DNA of 64,000 nt, taken from Nitrobacter vulgaris. Its GTDB lineage: Bacteria; Pseudomonadota; Alphaproteobacteria; Rhizobiales; Xanthobacteraceae. The translations under genes were made by a program, and so were the position numbers. Location: positions 1 through 64,000 of the forward strand of contig NZ_JAVDPZ010000001.1 in the NCBI RefSeq assembly GCF_031453995.1. Direction: 5' to 3'. The notes beneath the pieces are model-generated. The model saw only the letters and a program-made list of their open reading frames with translations. It was not told the origin of the DNA and ran no database searches. Of the stretch, positions 25,011-34,161 are shown in pieces (positions within the stretch are counted from its first letter, which is position 1; every line of letters starts with the position of its first letter).

Positions 25011-25901
25011 ATGGCAAGCAAGGCGAAGTTCCAAGGATCGTATACGGCCCTGGTGACGCCATTCAAGAACGGCTCCGTCGACGAGGCCGCCTTTCGCAGT
25101 CTGGTGAATTGGCAGATCGCCGAAGGAGTCCACGGGCTTGTGCCGGTCGGCACAACTGGTGAGAGTCCGACGCTGAGCCACGACGAACACCGCAAGGTCG
25201 TGGAATGGTGCATCGAGGAGGCCGGGGGTCGTGTGCCGGTGATCGCGGGCGCGGGTTCAAATTCGACCCGCGAAGCCGTCGATCTGGCCTTGCATGCCGA
25301 GAAGGCCGGCGCTGACGCGGTGCTGGTGGTGACGCCGTATTACAACAAGCCGACCCAGGAAGGTTTGTACCAACACTTCAAGACCGTGAACGATGCGGTT
25401 GGTATTCCTATCATTATCTACAACATTCCTTCGCGCTCGGTCGTCGATCTTTCCGTCGAAACGATGGCGCGATTATTCGAACTGAAGAACATCGCCGGCG
25501 TCAAGGATGCTACCGCTAATCTGGCGCGGGTCTCGCTGCAGCGCCGGGCGATGGGGCCAGAATTCATCCAGTTGTCGGGCGAGGATATGACGGCGCTCGC
25601 CTTCATGGCGGCGGGCGGACATGGTTGCGTCTCCGTCGTCGCGAACGTCGCGCCGAAATTGTGTGCGGGCCTGATGTCCGCCGTCCTGAAGGGCGACTAT
25701 GCCACCGGGCTCGAGATTCAGGACCGCCTGGTGCCGCTGCACGACGCTATTTTCAAGGAACCTGGTCTCGCCGGAGCAAAGCATGCGCTCAAGCTGCTCG
25801 ACCGGATCGACGAAGTCGTGCGGCTGCCGCTGATGCCGGTGACCCCGCCGACCGGAAAGCTCATCCGCGATGCCATGGTCCATGCCGGTTTGATGAACTG
25901 A
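25011..25901 (+). CDS. dapA: 4-hydroxy-tetrahydrodipicolinate synthase
   Basis: A 296-residue TIM-barrel aldolase that condenses pyruvate with aspartate semialdehyde in lysine and diaminopimelate synthesis. The pyruvate-binding GTTGESPTL motif, the catalytic Tyr in VVTPYYNKPTQEG, and the Schiff-base Lys in NIAGVKDAT (about residue 166) are all present. Length is typical. The divergent intergenic region with slt (about 230 bases) should hold its promoter. mscL follows closely and may be co-transcribed. Confidence 0.96.
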   Translation: MASKAKFQGSYTALVTPFKNGSVDEAAFRSLVNWQIAEGVHGLVPVGTTGESPTLSHDEHRKVVEWCIEEAGGRVPVIAGAGSNSTREAVDLALHAEKAGADAVLVVTPYYNKPTQEGLYQHFKTVNDAVGIPIIIYNIPSRSVVDLSVETMARLFELKNIAGVKDATANLARVSLQRRAMGPEFIQLSGEDMTALAFMAAGGHGCVSVVANVAPKLCAGLMSAVLKGDYATGLEIQDRLVPLHDAIFKEPGLAGAKHALKLLDRIDEVVRLPLMPVTPPTGKLIRDAMVHAGLMN

Positions 25902-25953
25902 ATTGGGGCTAATTGCTGCCGCACGTGGCGGTGAAGGACTGCTGGAGATTGCG

Positions 25954-26373
25954 ATGATCAAAGAATTTCGTGAATTTGCGATGAAGGGCAATGTCGTCGA
26001 TCTCGCCGTCGGCGTCATCATCGGCGCCGCCTTCGGGGCCATTGTGTCCTCGATGGTAGCCGACGTCATCATGCCGATCATCGGCGCCGTTACCGGCGGC
26101 CTCGATTTTTCCAACTATTTCACGGGTCTCTCGAAGGCCGTCACTGCGACCAACCTTGCGGATGCGAAGAAGCAAGGTGCGGTATTGGCTTGGGGCAACT
26201 TCCTCACGCTGTCGTTGAATTTTATAATTGTCGCTTTCGTCCTCTTCATGGTCATCAAGGGCATGAACAAGCTGAAGCGCAAGGATGAGGCAGCGCCTGC
26301 CGCGCCGCCGAAGCCTTCTCGCGAGGAAGAATTGCTGACCGAGATTCGCGATCTCCTGAAAGCGAAGGTATAG
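25954..26373 (+). CDS. mscL: Large-conductance mechanosensitive channel MscL
   Basis: A 139-residue inner membrane channel that opens under membrane tension in osmotic downshock. It has the N-terminal amphipathic MIKEFREFAMKGNVVDLAVGV segment, TM1 with the GAAFGAIVSS pore-lining pattern, TM2 near ILTLSLNFIIVAFVLFMVIK-type residues 86-108, and a charged C-terminal helix ending LLTEIRDLL. The start at 25954 has a GGAG ribosome binding site and gives the canonical N-terminus. Confidence 0.96.
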   Translation: MIKEFREFAMKGNVVDLAVGVIIGAAFGAIVSSMVADVIMPIIGAVTGGLDFSNYFTGLSKAVTATNLADAKKQGAVLAWGNFLTLSLNFIIVAFVLFMVIKGMNKLKRKDEAAPAAPPKPSREEELLTEIRDLLKAKV

Positions 26374-26440
26374 GACGCAACGCCGCCAGATCGGTGTCGC
26401 CGCCGTCCCTCGAAAGATAACGTCTGGAGGTTTCAGGGAT

Positions 26441-26914
26441 ATGGCCGAGAAAGGCGAGCGCGCCATCAAGGTCGTCGCGGAGAATCGCAAGGCGCGATTC
26501 AACTATGCGATCGAGGATACCGTCGAAGCCGGCATTGCGCTGACCGGTACGGAGGTCAAATCGATCCGTAACGGTAAGACCACGATTGCCGAATCCTACG
26601 CCGATTCAAAGAACGGCGAAATCTGGCTTATCAATTCCAACATCCCCGAATATCTGCAAGCCAATCGCTTCAATCACGAGCCGAAGCGGCCGCGCAAGCT
26701 GTTGCTGCACAGGAAGCAGATCAACAAGCTGATGGGTGCGGTCGATCGTGAGGGGATGACGCTGATTCCGCTCAAGCTCTATTTCAACGAACGCGGCCGG
26801 GCCAAGCTGTTGCTGGCGATTGCCAAGGGCAAGAAACTGCACGACAAGCGCGAGACCGAGAAGAAGCGCGACTGGGGCCGCGAAAAGGGCCGGTTGTTGC
26901 GGGCGAGGGGATGA
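26441..26914 (+). CDS. smpB: SsrA-binding protein SmpB
   Basis: A 157-residue trans-translation factor that delivers tmRNA to stalled ribosomes. It shows the N-terminal ENRKARFNYAIEDTVEAGIALTGTEVKSIR beta-barrel motifs and the lysine-rich C-terminal tail KGKKLHDKRETEKKRDWGRE needed in the ribosomal channel. A CTGGAGG ribosome binding site precedes the ATG. No tmRNA gene is visible in the window. Confidence 0.97.
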   Translation: MAEKGERAIKVVAENRKARFNYAIEDTVEAGIALTGTEVKSIRNGKTTIAESYADSKNGEIWLINSNIPEYLQANRFNHEPKRPRKLLLHRKQINKLMGAVDREGMTLIPLKLYFNERGRAKLLLAIAKGKKLHDKRETEKKRDWGREKGRLLRARG

Positions 26915-27007
26915 GAGTAGCAAAAGCCTGATGGAGGTCGATCCGGTCGTTAAATTTTGAAGGATCGGTTCAACTTAATTTCAGGGTTGATGTGATTTGC
27001 TCTCGAT

Positions 27008-27277
27008 ATGCGCATCAAACAGAAACGTGCGATTCGGCGGATGCGTCGGCGGCATCAACGAGCGTGGCTTGTGCTCGACTCGGTCGAGGGCAGATCCAAA
27101 TCGGAGTGTGAGGTGATGGACATCTCCCACGATGGAGCGCGCCTGGTAATTGCCTCCGGCCTGACTGTGCCAAAGCGTTTCGGCGTCGCGCTGGTGCCGA
27201 ATTCAACGCCGAGGGAATGCGAGCGCGTCTGGCGAAACGGCGAGATGATGGGAATCCGCTTCACGGAGCCGGGATAG
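27008..27277 (+). CDS. PilZ-domain protein
   Basis: An 89-residue protein consisting almost only of a PilZ-like fold. The core is CEVMDISHDGARLVIASGL, resembling the D/NxSxxG motif, and a terminal GEMMGIRFTEPG strand. An RxxxR-like arginine pair for cyclic di-GMP may be RMRRRHQR near the N-terminus, so nucleotide binding is possible but not certain. Single-domain PilZ proteins are common in this family of bacteria. Confidence 0.75.
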   Translation: MRIKQKRAIRRMRRRHQRAWLVLDSVEGRSKSECEVMDISHDGARLVIASGLTVPKRFGVALVPNSTPRECERVWRNGEMMGIRFTEPG

Positions 27278-27290
27278 AGTTGTCGGAGTT

Positions 27291-27992
27291 TCAGCGGCAG
27301 GTCAGATCGGCACGCACCTGCGCGAATACGCTCTCGAACATTGCGGGCGTCAGGACGCGCGTGTTGGTGTTGTAGCGCGAGCAGTGATAGCTATCATAGA
27401 GTCTCACCGCGCCGACAGGATGCACGGCGCCGTGGACGAAGGGTGCGGCGGCGGCGCGGACTCCGAGCGCCTTCACCGCGGAATCGTGTGCGACGCGGCC
27501 GAGTGCGACAATCGCTCGCAGTCTGGGCATTGCCGCAAGCGTGGCGCTGAGAAACGCACGGCAGGTGTTGATCTCGGCCGGTAGAGGTTTGTTCTGCGGC
27601 GGCACGCAACGTACCGCATTGCTGATGCGGCAATCGACCAGTTTGAGGCCATCATCGGGGTGGGCCTGGTAACGTCCGGTGGCAAAGCCGTATTTGAGAA
27701 GCGTCGCGTAAAGCAGGTCGCCGGCATAGTCTCCGGTGAAGGGTCGCCCGGTGCGGTTGGCACCTTGCACGCCCGGCGCCAAGCCGACGATCAGAACGGC
27801 CGCGTCGGGGTCGCCGAAAGAAGGGACAGGCGCGTTGAACCAATCCGGCTCGCGCGCCCGCACCGAAAGGCGATAGTTGACCAGCCGCGGGCAAAGCGGA
27901 CAATCACGGTTTGGTTCTGAACTGGCGGAAGCCGCGCCGGATCGAGCGGTTCGGGTGCGCGGGCGTGTTTCAGTCCTCAAAGTCGTCGTCAT
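27291..27992 (-). CDS. Family 5 uracil-DNA glycosylase (UdgB type)
   Basis: A 233-residue enzyme that removes uracil from DNA. The motif GLAPGVQGANRTGRPF (residues 70-85) is the family 5 signature, in which the usual activating acid is absent. A second motif, HPVGAVRLYDSYHCSRYNTNT, contains the active-site His. Cys31 and Cys34 in CPLCPRL, with later Cys in RCVPPQ and elsewhere, fit an iron-sulfur cluster. The ATG at 27992 lies 23 bases inside the NYN gene, so translation is coupled. An upstream in-frame start at 28133 has no homology. Confidence 0.85.
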   Translation of the reverse strand: MTTTLRTETRPRTRTARSGAASASSEPNRDCPLCPRLVNYRLSVRAREPDWFNAPVPSFGDPDAAVLIVGLAPGVQGANRTGRPFTGDYAGDLLYATLLKYGFATGRYQAHPDDGLKLVDCRISNAVRCVPPQNKPLPAEINTCRAFLSATLAAMPRLRAIVALGRVAHDSAVKALGVRAAAAPFVHGAVHPVGAVRLYDSYHCSRYNTNTRVLTPAMFESVFAQVRADLTCR

Positions 27993-28587
27993 CGCTCCGG
28001 GGTGCCATAGTAGCGGTGCGCTGCAGGAACTGCGGCGCGTGGTGGCGCGATTGACGTTCCGACGGGTCGCGGCCGAGTTTCGACTGCAACTCAACGAGAT
28101 CGGTGAAGACGTCGGCCTGACGGCGTAGCTCATCGGCGATCATCGGCGGCTGACTTGCGATTGTGGAAACAACGGTCACGCGAACGCCGCGACGTTGGAC
28201 CGCTTCGACAAGAGAGCGGAAATCGCCGTCGCCCGAGAACAGCACGATCTGATCAACGTGCTCGGCAAGCTCCATCGCATCGACCGCAAGTTCGATGTCC
28301 ATATTTCCCTTGACCTTGCGGCGGCCGCTGGCGTCGATGAACTCCTTGGTGGCTTTCGTGACCACCGTGTAGCCATTGTAGTCAAGCCAGTCGATCAACG
28401 GTCTTATCGATGAGTATTCCTGATCCTCGATGATCGCCGTGTAATAGAAAGCGCGGATGAGGGTGCCTCGGGACTGAAATTCTTTCAGGAGGCGCTTGTA
28501 GTCGATGTCGAAGCCAAGCGTCTTGGCTGTTGCGTAGAGATTGGCGCCATCGATGAAAAGCGCGATCTTGTTGGAGGCAGATGGCAT
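27970..28587 (-). CDS. NYN-domain (LabA/DUF88) putative nuclease
   Basis: A 205-residue protein of the PIN-like NYN family. The acidic metal-binding residues are Asp13 in FIDGANL, Asp97 and Asp103 in GNMDIELAVDAM, and Asp120/Asp122 in FSGDGDF. This suggests RNase-type activity on an unknown RNA. The C-terminal tail is acidic (DDDDFED). Its end overlaps the downstream UDG gene by 23 bases. The family is well conserved in rhizobia and usually lies near rpoZ and rsh, as here. Confidence 0.88.
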   Translation of the reverse strand: MPSASNKIALFIDGANLYATAKTLGFDIDYKRLLKEFQSRGTLIRAFYYTAIIEDQEYSSIRPLIDWLDYNGYTVVTKATKEFIDASGRRKVKGNMDIELAVDAMELAEHVDQIVLFSGDGDFRSLVEAVQRRGVRVTVVSTIASQPPMIADELRRQADVFTDLVELQSKLGRDPSERQSRHHAPQFLQRTATMAPRSDDDDFED

Positions 28588-28927
28588 CGAGCGTTCTCGT
28601 GATCGTTGTTCGCGTTATTGGTGCGGCTGAATCCAGCCCCACGGTTCAATGATGCATCGCGTCTTGCGGATCAGACTGAAGAAGCCAATATGCGCAATGA
28701 GGTTGAGGCAAAGGCAGCGTGATACGATGGAGAAGCAATGAAGCGAATTGTTGTCCGGTCAGGACCCTATTCCGCGCTTCTCCGGACGTCGGCCTTCTGG
28801 CTCTAATAACGGGTATCAGAGACCGGCCGTCACGCCAAATGCTAAATTCCCTGTTGCGAAACCCGCAAACGCTCTATACGTAGCGTATATATTCACCAGT
28901 TTCAGCCCTGCAACGGAGCGACAGGCG
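28588..28927. other. Gene-free region between the NYN gene and rpoZ
   Basis: About 340 bases separating divergent genes. It must hold promoters for both. An in-frame start for rpoZ at 28748 is possible but would add residues foreign to the family. I see no RNA gene. Confidence 0.4.
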
Positions 28928-29320
28928 ATGGCGCGCGTCACCGTGGAAGATTGCATTGATAAGGTCGACAACCGGTTCGACTTGGTTCTTTTGGCCGCAC
29001 ATCGCGCGCGGACGATTTCATCCGGTTCGCAACTTACGATTGACCGCGATAACGACAAGAATCCCGTTGTTGCGCTTCGCGAGATAGCCGAACAGACCAT
29101 CTCCCCGGAGGATATGCGCGAAGAGCTGGTTCATTCCTTGCAGAAGTTTGTCGAGGTCGACGAGCCCGAGCCCGACACCGTGCCTTTGATCGGTTCAGCC
29201 GGGGCAAGCGTCGATGCGGACGATACCGAGGTTGCCGTCGAGCGCATGACGGAGGAAGAACTGCTGAAAGGCCTGGAGGGACTCGCGCCTCGCGAGGAAC
29301 AACCCGAAGAGGACGAATGA
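28928..29320 (+). CDS. rpoZ: RNA polymerase omega subunit
   Basis: A 130-residue omega subunit starting MARVTVEDCIDKVDNRFDLVLLAAHRAR, the classic N-terminus. It assists beta-prime folding and assembly and contributes to the ppGpp site. The C-terminal half is acidic and extended, as in other alphaproteobacteria. It precedes rsh, matching the rpoZ-spoT/relA linkage seen in many bacteria, but a strong terminator separates them. Confidence 0.96.
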   Translation: MARVTVEDCIDKVDNRFDLVLLAAHRARTISSGSQLTIDRDNDKNPVVALREIAEQTISPEDMREELVHSLQKFVEVDEPEPDTVPLIGSAGASVDADDTEVAVERMTEEELLKGLEGLAPREEQPEEDE

Positions 29321-29346
29321 TCGGCTCATCACCGACAGTAAGGTTT

Positions 29347-29374
29347 AAAAGCCCGGACCTCGGTCCGGGCTTTT
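29347..29374 (+). terminator. Intrinsic terminator after rpoZ
   Basis: AGCCCGGACC pairs with GGTCCGGGCT, preceded by AAA and followed by TTTT. Because the flanks are A and T runs it would work in both directions, but only rpoZ ends here. Confidence 0.9.
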
Positions 29375-29483
29375 GCGTTTAGTCAGGTCGTGGGATCGGC
29401 GGCCGCTTTGATAACCAAAATCTGGTACGCCTAAAGATCGAATTCGACTTTCGGTCGGGACAATCTAGGATAGACACTGGAGG

Positions 29484-31808
29484 GTGAACGGCGGGTTCCG
29501 CGCGATGAAGACACTTGGTTCTATGACAGGCTGGCCTCGCAGAAGGCGACAGATAGAGGCCGCGACCGACTCGGCCGCAGCGGCGCCGATGCCGGCTGCC
29601 CCCGTCAAGCCGCCGCGCCCGCGAATGATGCGTCAGTACGACCTGGTCGAACGCGTTCGCTCCTACAACCCCGACACAGACGAGGATTTGCTGAACCGAG
29701 CCTACGTCTATGCCATGAAAGCTCATGGCGAACAGATACGGGCGTCGGGCGATCCCTATTTCTCCCATCCGCTTGAGGTGGCGGCCATCCTGACCGGTCT
29801 CAAGCTCGACGATGCCACCATCGTCGCGGCGCTGCTGCACGATACCATTGAGGACACCGAGGCCACCCGCGCCGAGATCGACAACATGTTCGGGCCAGAG
29901 ATCGGCGCGCTGGTCGAGGGCCTGACCAAGCTGAAACGGCTGGAACTGGTCTCGCGCGAGGCCAAGCAGGCCGAAAATCTGCGCAAACTGCTGCTGGCGA
30001 TTGCCGACGACGTCCGCGTGCTGCTGATCAAGCTTGCGGATCGGCTGCACAACATGCGTACTCTCGAGTTCGTGCCGCCGATGTCGCGTCAGCGCATCGC
30101 CGAGGAAACCCTCGACATCTACGCGCCCCTTGCAGGCCGCATGGGTATGCAGGAGATGCGGGAGGAGCTTGAGGATCTGGCGTTCCAGACCCTCGATCCG
30201 GAAGCCCACGCGGTGGTGGGGCAGCGGCTTGATGCGCTGGCCGAGCGTAACCGCAACCTCATCGGCGAGATCGAGAGCCAGCTCACGACCAGTCTTGCGA
30301 ACAAAGGTATCGTTTCGCGGGTAAGCGGTCGTCGTAAGCAGCCGTTTTCGATCTGGACCAAGATGGAACGGAAATCGGTCGGGTTCGAGCAGCTTTCCGA
30401 TATTTTCGGATTTCGCGTCGTAATGCCCGATGTCGAAGCCTGCTATCGCGCTCTCGGTGTGGTCCACATGACGTGGCCGGTCGTGCCAGGCCGTTTCAAG
30501 GACTATATCTCGACTCCGAAGCAGAACGACTATCGCTCGATCCACACCACAGTGATCGGACCGGGCAATCAGCGTGTCGAATTGCAGCTCCGGACCGAGG
30601 AGATGGATTGTATCGCCGAGCTCGGCATCGCCGCACATGCCTTTTACAAGGAAGGCGCGGGCTCGCCGACCGAATTGCTCAATCGCGAGTCCAATGCGTT
30701 CGCATGGCTGCGTCATACCATCGAAATGCTGTCGGAAAGCGCCAATCCGGAAGAATTCCTTGAACACACCAAGCTCGAATTGTTTCACGATCAGGTCTTC
30801 TGCTTCACCCCGAAGGGGAAGTTGATCGCGCTGCCGCGGCACGCGAATGTCATCGACTTCGCCTACGCCGTGCATACCGACGTCGGCAACAGCACGGTGG
30901 GTTGCAAGATCAACGGCAAATTCGCGCCGCTGTCGTCGCGATTGCAGAATGGTGACGAGGTCGAGATTCTGACTTCGGACGCTCAGTCCGCACCGCCATC
31001 TGCCTGGGAATCGCTTGCGGCAACCGGCAAAGCGCGGGCGGCGATCCGGCGCGCCACGCGCGCCGCCGTACGCGGTCAGTATGTCAGTCTTGGTCGGCGG
31101 ATTGTGGAACGCCTGTTCATCCGCGCGAAGATCGAATACGCCGACGACAAGCTCACCGGCGCGTTGCCCCGGTTGGCGCGCGCGACGATTGAGGATGTCA
31201 TGGCCTCGGTGGGGCGGGGGGAAATGCGCGCCGCCGATGTCGCGCGCGCGATGTACCCGGACTACAAGGAGGAGCGCTTAGGGCGCCCAGGCGTCAAGAA
31301 GAGCCTGGCGGCGAAACTCAAATTGAAATCGCTGCCGGATCCGGCTCGTGGTCCGGCGGTGATCCCGATAGGCGGCATCAATTCGGGCTTGCCGATCAAG
31401 TTCGCGCCCAGTGGTGGCGCGGTGCCGGGTGATCGTATCGTCGGCATCATCACGCCGGGTGAGGGTATCACGATCTATCCGATACAGTCGCCGGCGCTGA
31501 CGAATTTCGAGGAAGAGCCCGAGCGCTGGCTCGACGTTCGTTGGGACGTCGACGACACTACGCCTCAGCGGTTCCCGGCGCGCATCGTGCTGGATAGCCT
31601 CAACGAACCCGGCAGTCTCGCACAGGTCGCGACCGTGATCGCCGAGCACGATGGCAATATTGACAATATCAGCATGACGAGGCGCTCGTCCGACTTTACC
31701 GAAATGACCATCGATCTCGAGGTCTACGATCTCAAGCATCTCAGCGCCATCATCGCCCAGTTACGCGCCAAGGACGTTGTGGCACGGGTCGAGCGGGTCA
31801 ATGGCTAG
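29484..31808 (+). CDS. rsh: Bifunctional (p)ppGpp synthetase/hydrolase Rsh
   Basis: A long RelA/SpoT homologue of about 774 residues controlling the stringent response. The HD hydrolase domain (about 75-200) has HPLEVAAIL and LLHDTIEDT. The synthetase domain (about 270-390) has YISTPKQNDYRSIHT, and a TGS domain follows with CFTPKGKLIALPRHANVIDFAYAVHT. The C-terminus has an ACT domain (SLAQVATVIAEHDGNIDNI). Both catalytic domains look intact, so it should both make and degrade (p)ppGpp. A GTG at 29484 or an ATG at 29505 could be the start. Confidence 0.95.
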   Translation: MNGGFRAMKTLGSMTGWPRRRRQIEAATDSAAAAPMPAAPVKPPRPRMMRQYDLVERVRSYNPDTDEDLLNRAYVYAMKAHGEQIRASGDPYFSHPLEVAAILTGLKLDDATIVAALLHDTIEDTEATRAEIDNMFGPEIGALVEGLTKLKRLELVSREAKQAENLRKLLLAIADDVRVLLIKLADRLHNMRTLEFVPPMSRQRIAEETLDIYAPLAGRMGMQEMREELEDLAFQTLDPEAHAVVGQRLDALAERNRNLIGEIESQLTTSLANKGIVSRVSGRRKQPFSIWTKMERKSVGFEQLSDIFGFRVVMPDVEACYRALGVVHMTWPVVPGRFKDYISTPKQNDYRSIHTTVIGPGNQRVELQLRTEEMDCIAELGIAAHAFYKEGAGSPTELLNRESNAFAWLRHTIEMLSESANPEEFLEHTKLELFHDQVFCFTPKGKLIALPRHANVIDFAYAVHTDVGNSTVGCKINGKFAPLSSRLQNGDEVEILTSDAQSAPPSAWESLAATGKARAAIRRATRAAVRGQYVSLGRRIVERLFIRAKIEYADDKLTGALPRLARATIEDVMASVGRGEMRAADVARAMYPDYKEERLGRPGVKKSLAAKLKLKSLPDPARGPAVIPIGGINSGLPIKFAPSGGAVPGDRIVGIITPGEGITIYPIQSPALTNFEEEPERWLDVRWDVDDTTPQRFPARIVLDSLNEPGSLAQVATVIAEHDGNIDNISMTRRSSDFTEMTIDLEVYDLKHLSAIIAQLRAKDVVARVERVNG

Positions 31809-31950
31809 TAATAAAGTGATATAGATCGCGACCGGTCTTCATGTGCAATCTCAGTTTGTCTTCCCAAGCCGGCAAAATCGACTGCTCACATTTTAGTTTA
31901 ACGTCGCGATGCTAAGCCAACGCGATACGAAGCAGATTAAGAGTTCTTTG

Positions 31951-32721
31951 ATGTCCCATCCTCCATCCATACGCCTAGGAGTTAATGTCGATCACGTCGC
32001 CACCATCCGTAACGCGCGCGGTGGCGATCGGCCGGATGTGGTGCGAATAGCGCTTGCGGCGATTGCGGCTGGCGCCGACGGCATTACCGCGCACCTGCGC
32101 GAGGATCGCCGTCATATTCGCGACTCCGACATGGCGAGGCTAAAGGCCGGAATTGCAAAGCCTCTCAATTTCGAGATGGCGGCGACGGCGGAGATGCAAG
32201 GGATCGCGCTCGCCACCAAACCGCACGCCGTTTGTCTGGTCCCCGAGCGGCGGGAGGAGCTGACCACCGAGGGCGGTCTCGACGCGGCCGGCCAATACAA
32301 CGCGCTGGCGCCTTTCGTCGCAAAACTGAACGATGCTGGCATCCGGGTCTCGCTGTTCATCGCCGCCGACCCCAGGCAGATTGAGGCTGCGGCGAAACTG
32401 CGCGCGCCGGTGATCGAGATTCACACCGGCGGCTGGTGCGATGCTGTCGTGGAGGATGACAAAGAGAAGGCGGATGCCGAGTGGCGTCGTATTGTCGAAG
32501 GCGCGGCGTTAGCCAAGTCGGCGGGCCTTGAGGTTCATGCCGGCCATGGTCTCGATTACGCGACGGCGGAGACGATCGCAGCTCTGCCCGAGATCGTCGA
32601 ACTGAATATCGGATACTTTATGATGGGCGAGGCGTTGCTTGTCGGCGTCGCCGAGACCGTTCGCACCATGCGTGCGGCCATGGATCGCGGACGCGCAACG
32701 CTGAAGATACGGACGGCATGA
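31951..32721 (+). CDS. pdxJ: Pyridoxine 5'-phosphate synthase
   Basis: A 256-residue TIM-barrel enzyme that closes the pyridoxine ring from 1-deoxyxylulose 5-phosphate and 3-amino-1-hydroxyacetone phosphate in vitamin B6 synthesis. The RLGVNVDHVATIRNARGG start, ITAHLREDRRHI, and HAGHGLDYAT motifs are diagnostic. The ATG at 31951 gives the family N-terminus. Its stop overlaps acpS (ATGA), the well-known pdxJ-acpS pair. Confidence 0.97.
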   Translation: MSHPPSIRLGVNVDHVATIRNARGGDRPDVVRIALAAIAAGADGITAHLREDRRHIRDSDMARLKAGIAKPLNFEMAATAEMQGIALATKPHAVCLVPERREELTTEGGLDAAGQYNALAPFVAKLNDAGIRVSLFIAADPRQIEAAAKLRAPVIEIHTGGWCDAVVEDDKEKADAEWRRIVEGAALAKSAGLEVHAGHGLDYATAETIAALPEIVELNIGYFMMGEALLVGVAETVRTMRAAMDRGRATLKIRTA

Positions 32722-33137
32722 TCATTGGCATCGGCTCCGACTTGATCGATATTCGCCGCGTGGCGACAGTCATGGAGCGTCATGGGGATCGATTTCTCAA
32801 CCGGATCTTCACGGAGGTCGAGCGGGCGAAGGCCGAGCGGCGCGCCAGCAATGAGAAGATGGTGGTTGCGACCTATGCGAAACGGTTTGCCGCGAAGGAA
32901 GCGTGCGCCAAGGCGCTCGGGACTGGAATCCGGCAGGGCGTATGGTGGCAGGACATGGGCGTCATCAGTCTGGCGACCGGGCAACCCTCTATGAGACTAA
33001 CGGGCGGGGCGCTGAAACGGCTGGAACTGCTCACGCCCTCCGGCCTTGAGGCCCGCATTGACGTGAGCCTTACCGATGACTGGCCGTTGGCGCAGGCTTT
33101 CGTCATAATTTCGGCCGTCGCAGCAGGCAAATTTTGA
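32718..33137 (+). CDS. acpS: Holo-[acyl-carrier-protein] synthase
   Basis: A 139-residue phosphopantetheinyl transferase that activates acyl carrier protein. The N-terminal IGIGSDLIDIRRV contains the magnesium-binding Asp, and KRFAAKEACAKALGTG holds the conserved Glu and Lys. Length is typical for alphaproteobacteria. It is translationally coupled to pdxJ and is followed by about 265 bases before lepB. Confidence 0.97.
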   Translation: MIIGIGSDLIDIRRVATVMERHGDRFLNRIFTEVERAKAERRASNEKMVVATYAKRFAAKEACAKALGTGIRQGVWWQDMGVISLATGQPSMRLTGGALKRLELLTPSGLEARIDVSLTDDWPLAQAFVIISAVAAGKF

Positions 33138-33402
33138 GTCGGCTGGCACTGAGTCTAAACTAAAATATGCTATTTATCAGATAGTTATCTGATTTTCACG
33201 ACACGGTTGATTGCGCGGTCGTAAACAACCGTCTAAAACGCCGCAGGGACCACGATCAGGGTGAATCAGCTCGAATCGTGACGAATTGCGTGCGAATTCG
33301 TCCAAATACCAGAATTCACTGCGTTATTGTGCGGAACGGATACGCTTCGCTTGAAATGCTTTGCCATCGCTTTGAAACGGCGGCCACCTAGATAGGGAAA
33401 CG

Positions 33403-34161
33403 ATGAGCGTGTCATCCGGAACCAAAACTGAAAGCGGCGTCGGCGAGACCGTCCGTGTCGTTATCCACGCTCTCCTAATCGCACTGGTGATCCGGACCTT
33501 TCTGTTCCAGCCGTTCAACATCCCCTCGGGCTCGATGAAGGCGACGCTATTGGTAGGTGACTACCTGTTCGTTTCGAAATACTCATACGGCTACAGTCAC
33601 TATTCCATCCCATTCTCACCGCCGCTGTTTTCAGGGCGGGTGTTCGGTTCTGAACCGAACAGGGGCGATGTCCTGGTGTTTCGTCTGCCGAAGGATAACA
33701 CCACCGACTATATCAAGCGGGTGATCGGGCTGCCGGGCGACCATATCCAGATGAAGGAGGGGCTGCTCTACATCAACGATACACCGGTGCAGCGCGAACG
33801 GTTGCCGGATTTCGTGGGTGAAGACCCTTGCGGCTCTGATGCGACGGCGCGCGTAAAGCAGTGGCAGGAAACGCTGCCGAACGGCGTCACCTACAAAACG
33901 CTCGATTGCGTCGATAACGGCTTCTACGACAATACCAACGTCTACACCGTGCCGCCGGGCCATTTCTTCATGATGGGCGACAACCGCGACAACTCGACCG
34001 ACAGCCGCGTGCTCTCCGCGGTTGGTTATGTGCCGTTCGAGAATCTGGTCGGACGGGCGCAGATGATCTTCTTTTCGATCGCGGAGGGCGAGCATGCCTG
34101 GCAGATTTGGCGCTGGCCCGCCGCGGTGCGCTGGAATCGCATATTCTCCATCGTGCGATGA
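33403..34161 (+). CDS. lepB: Signal peptidase I
   Basis: A 252-residue inner membrane peptidase that removes signal peptides. One N-terminal membrane segment (about residues 18-35) precedes the catalytic serine, Ser44 in IPSGSMKATLL. The general-base lysine is Lys105 in YIKRVIGLPGD. The MMGDNRDNSTDSR box near the C-terminus is intact. It heads a lepB-rnc-era cluster with overlapping coding regions. Confidence 0.97.
   Translation: MSVSSGTKTESGVGETVRVVIHALLIALVIRTFLFQPFNIPSGSMKATLLVGDYLFVSKYSYGYSHYSIPFSPPLFSGRVFGSEPNRGDVLVFRLPKDNTTDYIKRVIGLPGDHIQMKEGLLYINDTPVQRERLPDFVGEDPCGSDATARVKQWQETLPNGVTYKTLDCVDNGFYDNTNVYTVPPGHFFMMGDNRDNSTDSRVLSAVGYVPFENLVGRAQMIFFSIAEGEHAWQIWRWPAAVRWNRIFSIVR

Noticed and set aside
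29379..30875. 498-codon frame antisense to rsh
   Set aside because: Shadow of the Rsh catalytic domains; no start signals.
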